Below are positions 40,196 to 46,580 of a stretch of DNA of 64,000 nt, piece by piece (within the stretch, counting starts at the first letter, position 1; each line of letters starts with the position of its first letter). The notes under the pieces were generated by a model. The model had not been told where the DNA came from. It made no database searches and saw nothing but the letters and a program-made list of their open reading frames with translations. Both the position numbers and the translations under genes were made by a program. The DNA comes from a virus, in IMG/VR virus record IMGVR_UViG_3300034073_005046, positions 1 through 64,000 of that record; one strand, 5' to 3'.

Positions 40196-40687
40196 GCGGG
40201 CGGCTTCGTTTGCCAAGATGTCAGAGATGGCCGAATCCTCTGTGCGCAGCACAGAGGAGCTGAGCCAAGGACGAGAGGGGTCGGGTCTTTCCATATACAT
40301 CGTGTAGACAGGCTGCTGCTTACGCCCCACCACCGACTCCTCCCGCTTCCCGTACTTCTCTTCGAGGTATTTGATTACCGGGGAATCCGGACCCTGCTGC
40401 TCGAGTTCGGCCTCGAGATCTTTGAGGGATTTCTGGAAAGCAGTGTATAATTTTTCGCCGTATCCACCACTATCGATCTCAACACTTACCGCTTCGACCG
40501 ACCGGACATACTGCGAGATGTTATGCGTAACTTCTCTCGCGTATCCTTCAGCGACGGTGCGGAGGAATTCTTGCCGTATCGACTCAGCTACCTGCGACAC
40601 CGCTTCGCGCTTCAGGATTTGTTTGGCTGAGTCGTCTATGACGTCGCGCAGGAAGAGAGCGAGGAGAGGACGGAGTAAGGGAGTCAT
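40157..40687 (-). CDS. Hypothetical helical protein, 176 aa
   Basis: Not recognised. The N-terminal 115 residues form charged helices, likely coiled; a hydrophobic start L-L-R-P-L-L-A-L-F-L is too short and acidic-flanked to be called a signal. Its ATG shares bases with the stop of the hub hydrolase gene (TAATG at 40687), so it is translationally coupled. A 10-bp perfect hairpin (40236-40258) lies in its coding sequence. The last 39 nt overlap the converging DUF3223 gene. Position suggests a tail or baseplate chaperone or accessory. Confidence 0.6.
   Translation of the reverse strand: MTPLLRPLLALFLRDVIDDSAKQILKREAVSQVAESIRQEFLRTVAEGYAREVTHNISQYVRSVEAVSVEIDSGGYGEKLYTAFQKSLKDLEAELEQQGPDSPVIKYLEEKYGKREESVVGRKQQPVYTMYMERPDPSRPWLSSSVLRTEDSAISDILANEAARLFDRIFTPPKVS
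40236..40258. repeat. 10-bp triloop inverted repeat inside a gene
   Basis: TCCTCTGTGC-GCA-GCACAGAGGA, perfect, in the coding sequence of the 176-residue gene. Confidence 0.8.
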
Positions 40688-43671
40688 TAAGAAATGCGAC
40701 TACATTTGAGTCCAGGGTATATCTTTCCAGCCTCTATCGACCTCTCTGGAACTGCGCCAGATCCTCTCTCATAGTACTGATTCCACAACGATGCTGCTTC
40801 CTCCGCACTCCTCGCGTTATTCATAGCATCGACTACTCCAGGGTTTACGTCTTTTCCCTCCCGTATCTCTTTTACCATAAACCTCAACTCACAATCTAAT
40901 GTGCTTACATCTCCACAGAATCTACGTATAGCTTCTTGTCTAGTAAAACACCATTGGGCGATACCATATCCCGGAGAGCCACTACAGCCAACTCCTGGGT
41001 TAGGAAGATTGTGTCTATTAGCTCGAATTCCTGATTCGATTTGGAAGTTTCCTAGCACACCTGCATAGGCGTAGGGGTTTGTTATGCCCACCGACTTCAG
41101 TGCTGCCATTACCTCATTCATTGTGGAAGTAGAAGCCTTTAAGTAATTACCGGTATAACTGCATTGGGAGGGGGGGAAGTTTCCACCCACACTAGGCCCA
41201 TTTGTCTGATCACCTGGCCTCAAGAAATTCCTAAGCTTTTCGGTCTCCTGGCATATCACCTCACAACTGGTCTTACCACTCTCCAGTTTCCAGCACAGAT
41301 CTCCGAGAGATCTGATGTAGCCGTAATAATCCTTGGTCTTATCTAGGCCGGCTACAGCAAGGTAATCGTCGAATGACGGAGAATCAGCCTTCGCTACATC
41401 GACCCCCCAATCCGTGATACCTGTCAACGAGACACGCAGATCGCCTTGATTCCAGTTGTAACGAGCCTCTCTTACGATATATTTCGAAAACCTCCCAGCA
41501 ATCCACACCCCCGGGTCGATATCAGCCGGCTTACCTCTCTCGATCCACTCATCGTAGCGGGTGACGAAAGAGAGAATCGTTCGGCCAGGGGTGATCCGAA
41601 GTGCTCTCGGGACTCCCTTGAACTCTGTAGTGATCTCCGCTCCTCGGACAGCAGGACCACCACGCACACCGGATCCGAATTTACTACCAGACCCGGGTTG
41701 CCCCGGAGTACCCGTGATTCCTCCGGGGGCGAGGTGGGCGAGAAGCATTTGGCCTTTGGGAGTATCTATAATAACATGATTACCATACCTGCCTCCACAT
41801 TCGTCGGTTCTATCATTTTCTTTAGTACACCCTGATTCAACTATTTGGGCTAAAGTAGCACCGTTGATCAGTTCTAGGGGGGCTCTATCATTACCACCTA
41901 TATCAACCCCGTTGTGATCAGGTCTTTTAGCACTCCGGTAGGTCGATGTAACAGTACCAGGAACATTAACAAATTCTCTGACTTGGTTTTCATTGATAGG
42001 TCTTTTATCTTGCCACTCAGCGTGTAGGTGAGGGCCATCACTACTACCTGTGCTGCCGACATAACCTATCACTCCGCTACTTCCTTGCCCAAGCTCCGAC
42101 GGCCCGGAGGGCGTTTCACTCAGCCCGATGTCTTTACGTTCCTGTTCACTCAGATCTTTTACGGGGACAGCGTACTTCCACACGATAGCTGGAGACAAAG
42201 TGACCTCGCTAGCCCCGGCAAGAAAGAAGCGGGTATGTTCCGGATTCTCAGCCGTCGAGGTACCCAGAGGTTGATTGAGCCTCACATCAGCCCCAGGTTT
42301 AATGTCCCCAGCAAGCTGGAGATTTCTAGTCTCCTGCACAATAACCCTATTTTGGCACGGAGGCTTATTCCCTTTCTCGCAAAACCGAACAAAGTAGTTT
42401 GTATTGATTCGGACCAAACCTTCTGGGGCTACGGAGACCCGTCCATCCAACAACGCGATGGGCTCGGTGCCATTGACATTCAAACCAAACAGATTGATTT
42501 TTGTCTTCCTGATCGTCGTCACCTTCGGCCCAGCCGACTCCCACACATACCCCGAGGTAGACAGGTTATCGATGTAGTGTTTTGTGTAAGTCTCAAATTG
42601 GCCCGGGAAGATCGTCAGAGATGTTTTCGCCTCCTTCAGCTTCGCTTTACGTTTCTGCGGATAAATATCATTAATCTCGTATTCAATCTCCTGGAGGCCA
42701 GTTCTATCGTACTGATAGCCTAGGCCCATCTCCTCCGCGAACTCTCTGTTCAGGTTGTTGAGGGTTTGGGGAACCTGCCCGGTGATCTGATACGATTCGT
42801 ACAATCCTTTGCCCAGGTAAAATACCGAACAGCCCTGGTTGATGTTAGCCCTTGTGCAGATGCTGATTTTTTTGGCGAATTCTTGGGTAGGCAAAGAGAG
42901 ATAATTTCCCTTCACACTCTTGACATATTTATTAATAATTTCCCCAGCAGTTACCTTTCTCTCTTTGAAAGCTTGGGGCATTATATATTCCTTTGTATCT
43001 GTTTGTGACGGATCAGTGCAGAAGGAGACCTTATAATCATATCGCTCGACAATCGACTTCAGGTTTTCTTCCAACGTCTTGTTCTCCTCCATCTGAAAGT
43101 TAACAAGGTTTTGGTTAAAGATCACGCTTTGTGGGTCGACGGCTTGCAGGTTTACGCGTGGAAAAGCCGAACCGTGTTCGATGGAGAAGCCTTGCAGACG
43201 AAAATACGATGTCAAGCCAAACCTCGTCCCAGCAACATCGTAGTAGTACTGAATTAGTAGGTGGGCGAAGGACCCGAAACTCGTTGAGTTGAGGTTGGGG
43301 TCGTCGATTTCCTGATAACTGGCGCATTTCCCCGAGGCCGGGCTCTCTCCCTCCGCACAAGCCGGCAACATGATTTTGTTTGCCGCTGCGTTCTGGCTAG
43401 TGGTATACGCAGCAGCAGAGTCGAAAAGGGCGGCCCAGGCGATTCCCGTCATGTACGGATCGGACAGGGTTACGTTGGCTGTCGACCCTGTCAACGAATT
43501 GACAAACTGGCTGAGAGTTGTCTCCGAGTCGAGGTTGGTCGCAACGGAGTTCGGATCCCAGCGCAGGTTGACATTCGCACTTACGATCTGCCTCTCTGGG
43601 AACGTGATAAGCCGACTACTGGCGTACGGCCGGTAGCTTACCGTACACTTGCAGCGGTATAGGCTATGCAC
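40687..43671 (-). CDS. Baseplate hub protein with permuted M23 peptidase and tail lysozyme domains
   Basis: A 994-residue multidomain protein. The N-terminal half (about 1-520) is a beta-rich hub-like region with Cys pairs. At about 530-660 there is an M23-type (lysostaphin-like) zinc endopeptidase whose motifs occur in swapped order: G-Y-V-G-S-T-G-S-S-D-G-P-H-L-H (about 535-549) comes first, then D-H-N-G-V-D-I-G (about 584-591), then G-N-H-V-I-I-D and L-A-H-L (about 645). All zinc ligands are present, so the domain looks active but circularly permuted. The C-terminal 150 residues (about 845-985) match phage tail lysozymes: G-V-L-G-N-F-Q-I-E-S-G and G-Y-G-I-A-Q-W. It probably digests the host wall during infection. 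Start GTG 43671. Confidence 0.8.
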   Translation of the reverse strand: MHSLYRCKCTVSYRPYASSRLITFPERQIVSANVNLRWDPNSVATNLDSETTLSQFVNSLTGSTANVTLSDPYMTGIAWAALFDSAAAYTTSQNAAANKIMLPACAEGESPASGKCASYQEIDDPNLNSTSFGSFAHLLIQYYYDVAGTRFGLTSYFRLQGFSIEHGSAFPRVNLQAVDPQSVIFNQNLVNFQMEENKTLEENLKSIVERYDYKVSFCTDPSQTDTKEYIMPQAFKERKVTAGEIINKYVKSVKGNYLSLPTQEFAKKISICTRANINQGCSVFYLGKGLYESYQITGQVPQTLNNLNREFAEEMGLGYQYDRTGLQEIEYEINDIYPQKRKAKLKEAKTSLTIFPGQFETYTKHYIDNLSTSGYVWESAGPKVTTIRKTKINLFGLNVNGTEPIALLDGRVSVAPEGLVRINTNYFVRFCEKGNKPPCQNRVIVQETRNLQLAGDIKPGADVRLNQPLGTSTAENPEHTRFFLAGASEVTLSPAIVWKYAVPVKDLSEQERKDIGLSETPSGPSELGQGSSGVIGYVGSTGSSDGPHLHAEWQDKRPINENQVREFVNVPGTVTSTYRSAKRPDHNGVDIGGNDRAPLELINGATLAQIVESGCTKENDRTDECGGRYGNHVIIDTPKGQMLLAHLAPGGITGTPGQPGSGSKFGSGVRGGPAVRGAEITTEFKGVPRALRITPGRTILSFVTRYDEWIERGKPADIDPGVWIAGRFSKYIVREARYNWNQGDLRVSLTGITDWGVDVAKADSPSFDDYLAVAGLDKTKDYYGYIRSLGDLCWKLESGKTSCEVICQETEKLRNFLRPGDQTNGPSVGGNFPPSQCSYTGNYLKASTSTMNEVMAALKSVGITNPYAYAGVLGNFQIESGIRANRHNLPNPGVGCSGSPGYGIAQWCFTRQEAIRRFCGDVSTLDCELRFMVKEIREGKDVNPGVVDAMNNARSAEEAASLWNQYYERGSGAVPERSIEAGKIYPGLKCSRIS

Positions 43672-43682
43672 AGTGTGTCAGA

Positions 43683-44402
43683 TTAGCCAACAGTGCCGAC
43701 GATGGCGGTGCCGCCGGACCCAGTAGCCGATTCCTGGCCCGCCTCAGTGGTGTCGATTTCTAGGCTGACAACATCTCCTACGGCGAAACCGTCGCCACCA
43801 TCAACGATGGCGGTTAGAGCGGTGATCACACCGGCCACTATCGTGGCCTCGACAACTGCGTCAGCGTATTGGTCGGGGTCAGTCTGGTCGCCGAGGGCGA
43901 GGGTTGCCAAGAACACAACGCCAGTCTCGTCTTCATCCGCACCGTCGATGGTGTAGCCGCTACCGCCCTCGTCAAGAGTCAGAGTGAGAATCGGGCCGAC
44001 GGGAGTCACGTTATCTAGGATTTCGGCCAACACCACACTGAGGTCGTAGACAGCCACCATGAAGTGGAAGTCTTCTTCGCCAGCAATACCCACGTATCGG
44101 GTCACATTAACGAGCTGGTCGTTGAGACGGGAAACATAAGCGCTGGGAACGTCCGGATTATTGACCAACGCATCTACGATTAGCTCGAGGGTGCCGTAGG
44201 CGAACTTCTTCGCCTCAAAGCCCATGCTCGGGCCGCAGAGGACAAACTGATCTTTGAGCGAGGTGCGAGCGGAGGGGGTGTTGGAGCCGGTATCGTACTC
44301 AAGTACGAGTTTGTTGGCCAATGCGTCGGTGAGGAAGGTCTGAAGTTCGCGCTTAAACTCGAACTGAATACCAACCAATTTCTTAAGTGTTGCTGCGGAC
44401 AT
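43683..44402 (-). CDS. Virion structural protein, 239 aa
   Basis: Not assigned to a named family. The N-terminal 130 residues are helical with the start S-A-A-T-L-K-K-L-V-G; the C-terminal 100 residues are a beta domain with G-G-S-G-Y-T and G-G-D-G-F-A-V-G-D-V-V-S-L, a small module frequent in phage structural proteins and present also in the 524-residue gene at 49673-51247. A late-type motif (44427-44445, second box weak) and a 7-bp inverted repeat (44420-44437) precede it. It heads the operon with the hub hydrolase. A tube, collar or decoration role is possible. Confidence 0.65.
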   Translation of the reverse strand: MSAATLKKLVGIQFEFKRELQTFLTDALANKLVLEYDTGSNTPSARTSLKDQFVLCGPSMGFEAKKFAYGTLELIVDALVNNPDVPSAYVSRLNDQLVNVTRYVGIAGEEDFHFMVAVYDLSVVLAEILDNVTPVGPILTLTLDEGGSGYTIDGADEDETGVVFLATLALGDQTDPDQYADAVVEATIVAGVITALTAIVDGGDGFAVGDVVSLEIDTTEAGQESATGSGGTAIVGTVG

Positions 44403-44426
44403 GGGAATTTACCCTGTTACTATACG

Positions 44427-44445
44427 TCTTCGTATAGCTTTCAAC
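44427..44445 (-). promoter_or_regulatory. Late-type motif before 239-residue structural gene
   Basis: GTTGAAAGC is intact (44437-44445), but the second box reads CGAAG. A 7-bp inverted repeat CTATACG/CGTATAG (44420-44437) covers the downstream half, perhaps a regulatory hairpin. Confidence 0.6.
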
Positions 44446-44450
44446 GAGAT

Positions 44451-44780
44451 TCAGGCTACGCGGACCTTGAGGATACTGCCTGTTCGATAAAGGCCGCCCA
44501 CGGCGACAGCCGGATCCGCTGCTGCGGCTGCGGAGTCGTCAGCGAACTCCCTTAAGCCGGTAAAATCGATTCGGTCGTAGGCGATAGCCGTATTACCATT
44601 CACCGTCTTAGCCACGCCGTCCAACCCGACATAGTACAGCTCCTCATGGATCTCATTGAGGAACAGCTCACCCCGCTTCGCGTTAGCGGCATCGGTATCG
44701 TATAGATCTTGGACGTATTGCTGGCGTTTCGTGGTGTCGGCGGTGAACCGGACCCCCCAGCGAGGCATAGGAACAGTCAT
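44451..44780 (-). CDS. Small virion protein, 109 aa
   Basis: Not recognised. A compact protein with an aromatic N-terminal half, an acidic Ala-rich loop (D-D-S-A-A-A-A-A-D-P) and a basic end. It has its own strong late-type motif (GTTGAAAGC-N4-TAGAG at 44798-44815), 17 nt before the ATG, so it may be made in large amounts. It is immediately followed by the 239-residue structural gene, and divergent to the P-loop kinase gene. A decoration or minor tail role is possible. Confidence 0.65.
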   Translation of the reverse strand: MTVPMPRWGVRFTADTTKRQQYVQDLYDTDAANAKRGELFLNEIHEELYYVGLDGVAKTVNGNTAIAYDRIDFTGLREFADDSAAAAADPAVAVGGLYRTGSILKVRVA

Positions 44781-44797
44781 TTGAAATCGTTATCTCT

Positions 44798-44815
44798 CTC
44801 TACACTGCTTTCAAC
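44798..44815 (-). promoter_or_regulatory. Late-type motif before 109-residue gene
   Basis: GTTGAAAGC, 4-nt spacer, TAGAG; 17 nt before ATG 44780. Confidence 0.75.
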
Positions 44816-44832
44816 GCCTGGCTACGCCAGGC
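44816..44832. repeat. 7-bp inverted repeat upstream of kinase promoter
   Basis: GCCTGGC-TAC-GCCAGGC between the two divergent promoters of the 109-residue and kinase genes. Confidence 0.7.
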
Positions 44833-44839
44833 AGGTGTG

Positions 44840-44848
44840 TGCTAGAGT
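44840..44848 (+). promoter_or_regulatory. Extended -10-like promoter before P-loop kinase
   Basis: TGCTAGAGT, 18 nt before GTG 44867; follows a 7-bp inverted repeat (44816-44832). Confidence 0.5.
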
Positions 44849-44866
44849 AAGGTAGAGTTCAACTAT

Positions 44867-45463
44867 GTGACTGTGGAGACCATCATCGTTCTCGGTGCTG
44901 ACCGGGTAGGAAAGACTACGGCCGTCTCCAACACAAGAGAGTTGATTAGCGGATACGGGTCAACTGTCCTCCAAGCCCACTTCGGCCCAGTGTCAGAGAA
45001 AGACCATTATCCTGGGCAGCAATTTGCTGACTTTATCTACGGTATCGATAACATAAACACCGATTTTCTCCTCCTAGATAGATTTGTCCCCGATACATTG
45101 TTCTATGAGCCCCGCCGGAATGGCTTTCCGAGTATGCCTTACGAGTACGCCAATCACATCGAGTCGATGTATATGTCGGCCTCAGGCCGGCTCGACCTCG
45201 TGCTGATCAGACACCAGTGGAATACGGACATAGAAGAGAGACATCTTGCCGAGATAGCAAAACTCTACCCAAACCGAACACCGTATTGGGAGAGCATTAA
45301 CCTCAAGGCGAGAGAGGCTGAGCATAAGGCGTATTATGAATTTATCGAAAACTACCTCACATCTTACTCCCTCCTGCCCTCGACCTCGATTCACTACCTT
45401 GATGGGGAGATCTACGACTCTGATATCAACCTCTCGTATTGTGAGAGTCTTCAGTTACCATAA
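44867..45463 (+). CDS. P-loop (deoxy)nucleotide kinase-like protein
   Basis: A 198-residue protein. The N-terminus has a P-loop G-A-D-R-V-G-K-T-T (10-18) and a second motif L-L-L-D-R-F-V-P-D (about 66-74) as in thymidylate/deoxynucleoside kinases, where Asp-Arg binds the acceptor; a lid-type basic segment is less clear. It probably phosphorylates a nucleotide for DNA synthesis; an uncharacterised P-loop protein is the alternative. Start is GTG 44867: a nearby ATG at 44865 is followed at once by TGA. An extended -10-like TGCTAGAGT (44840-44848) and a hairpin (44816-44832) precede it. Confidence 0.7.
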   Translation: MTVETIIVLGADRVGKTTAVSNTRELISGYGSTVLQAHFGPVSEKDHYPGQQFADFIYGIDNINTDFLLLDRFVPDTLFYEPRRNGFPSMPYEYANHIESMYMSASGRLDLVLIRHQWNTDIEERHLAEIAKLYPNRTPYWESINLKAREAEHKAYYEFIENYLTSYSLLPSTSIHYLDGEIYDSDINLSYCESLQLP

Positions 45464-45468
45464 GCAGT

Positions 45469-45486
45469 GTTGAAAGCTAGGTAAGG
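45469..45486 (+). promoter_or_regulatory. Late-type motif upstream of phoH leader
   Basis: GTTGAAAGC, 4-nt spacer, TAAGG. Unlike all others it is 90 nt from the start codon it faces, with an intrinsic terminator between. Confidence 0.65.
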
Positions 45487-45532
45487 GTTGAGGACAAGCC
45501 TTTGACCAGAGAAACTAACCTCTAATCCGGTG

Positions 45533-45563
45533 TGCGGACACGTTCTCGTGGTCCGCATTTTTT
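45533..45563 (+). terminator. Intrinsic terminator between kinase gene and phoH
   Basis: TGCGGAC/GTCCGCA stem with an inner ACG/CGT pair, loop TTCT and one bulged G, followed by TTTTTT. It ends 13 nt before the phoH ATG, so phoH expression requires read-through or initiation within the hairpin. Confidence 0.8.
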
Positions 45564-45576
45564 GTATCTATTCAAC

Positions 45577-46335
45577 ATGCCTAAAGCACGGACGAGAAAA
45601 GAGAAGGTGACAGAAGCCTCTGTCCCCGGATACGATGAAATTGCGTATGGGATTCCAGCGACGCGTGGTGACGGGGTCTGCTCGATCCACCCGAGAAACG
45701 AGAGCCAGCGCGAGGCGTTGGAGTATTTGCGGACCAAGACGCTCACGATTCTCACTGGCCCCCCTGGAACAGCGAAAACCCTCCTCTCTGTCTACATCGC
45801 ATGCGAGAAGCTACAAAAGCGCCAAATCGATAAGATCTACTACATCAAACCGATTGTCGACACGCCTGGAGAGAAAGGAATCGGATATCTCCCAGGAGAT
45901 GAGTCGCAAAAACTCGAGCCACACATCGCCTCGCTTCGCGACGCATTGAGTGTGTTCATGGCGAAGGGTAAGGCCGACTATCTTATCGACAAAAAGATCA
46001 TTGAGTTCCTGCCCATCGAACACCTACGAGGCAGATCACTACACCGGTGTATGATTATCGCCGACGAGATGCAGAATGCGACGAGCCACAGCGTGCTCAC
46101 AATCCTCACTAGGCTGGGCGATCACAGCAGTATCGCGATGCTGGGCGATGTGGTTCAGAGGGACTTGGCGAATCGCTTTGGCAAGGATGGCCTTTCCGAT
46201 GCTGCAAGACGCCTAGGATCTGACACCGAACACATCGGCCATGTAAACTTCGGCTTCGACGATATCGTTCGCTCGGAGTTTGTCAGGAATGTGATTCTGG
46301 CTTACTCCGACCTCTACGAGAGCCGGGCGGCGTAG
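45577..46335 (+). CDS. phoH: PhoH-family ATPase
   Basis: A 252-residue PhoH-type P-loop protein: Walker A G-P-P-G-T-A-K-T (61-68), the segment Y-Y-I-K-P-I-V-D, G-Y-L-P-G, Walker B I-I-A-D-E-M-Q-N (about 163-170) and the R-x-G x5-8 I-A-M-L-G-D sensor stretch near 188-200. PhoH-like genes are hallmark auxiliary genes of cyanophages; the function is uncertain (RNA/phosphate-related ATPase). I chose ATG 45577; an in-frame GTG at 45532 lies within a hairpin. No clear Shine-Dalgarno. A late-type motif (45469-45486) lies upstream but is separated from the gene by an intrinsic terminator (45533-45563). Confidence 0.92.
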   Translation: MPKARTRKEKVTEASVPGYDEIAYGIPATRGDGVCSIHPRNESQREALEYLRTKTLTILTGPPGTAKTLLSVYIACEKLQKRQIDKIYYIKPIVDTPGEKGIGYLPGDESQKLEPHIASLRDALSVFMAKGKADYLIDKKIIEFLPIEHLRGRSLHRCMIIADEMQNATSHSVLTILTRLGDHSSIAMLGDVVQRDLANRFGKDGLSDAARRLGSDTEHIGHVNFGFDDIVRSEFVRNVILAYSDLYESRAA

Positions 46336-46355
46336 GTCCCTGAATACTGGAAGGC

Positions 46356-46538
46356 ATGAAAAGGCCCGCCGCGAACATCCAACGGTCTACACACTGGTTG
46401 GGTGAATGCGGGCCTCTCGTCCAGTTTGGTATCTCACACGATGAGATGAAGGCTAGGCAGAATAATACCTCGGCTATTAAAAACGCGGTCCCTTCTAAGT
46501 TGATTCTATTCATAGTGAACTTTTTTCCCTCTACTTAA
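46356..46538 (+). CDS. Possible small protein after phoH, 60 aa (uncertain)
   Basis: ATG 46356 follows the phoH stop by 20 nt and has G-G-A-A-G-G as a fair ribosome site. The product has one Cys, a charged middle and a hydrophobic end (L-I-L-F-I-V-N-F-F). The frame runs through a nested hairpin (46363-46414). On the opposite strand a 76-residue frame starting at ATG 46513 has its own late-type motif and leader similar to that of the 159-residue gene at 29271. I cannot tell which strand is coding, or whether the stretch is structured RNA, so this call is weak. Confidence 0.3.
   Translation: MKRPAANIQRSTHWLGECGPLVQFGISHDEMKARQNNTSAIKNAVPSKLILFIVNFFPST
46357..46414 (-). terminator. Nested hairpin, possible leftward terminator or structured RNA
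   Basis: GGCCCGC (46363-46369) pairs with GCGGGCC (46408-46414); inside, CATCCAAC (46376-46383) pairs with GTTGGGTG (46397-46404). On the minus strand the stem is followed by TTTTC. Lies after phoH. Confidence 0.45.
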
Positions 46539-46547
46539 TCTCTCAAC
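46529..46547 (-). promoter_or_regulatory. Weak leftward late-type motif after phoH
   Basis: GTTGAGAGA, spacer, TAGAG reading left, back to back with the rightward element. Leads to ATG 46513 of a doubtful frame through a leader with GGGAAAAAAGTTCAC, similar to that at 29271-29289. Confidence 0.45.
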
Positions 46548-46564
46548 GTTGAAAGCAGTATAGG
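46548..46564 (+). promoter_or_regulatory. Late-type motif before 1,031-residue structural gene
   Basis: GTTGAAAGC, 4-nt spacer, TAGGA; 16 nt before ATG 46581. Confidence 0.7.
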
Positions 46565-46580
46565 ATTAGGCGTGTAAAGC

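Noticed and set aside
46283-46513. 76-residue minus-strand frame after phoH
   Set aside because: Has a late-type element and leader, but overlaps phoH and passes through a terminator-like hairpin; kept only as a finding.
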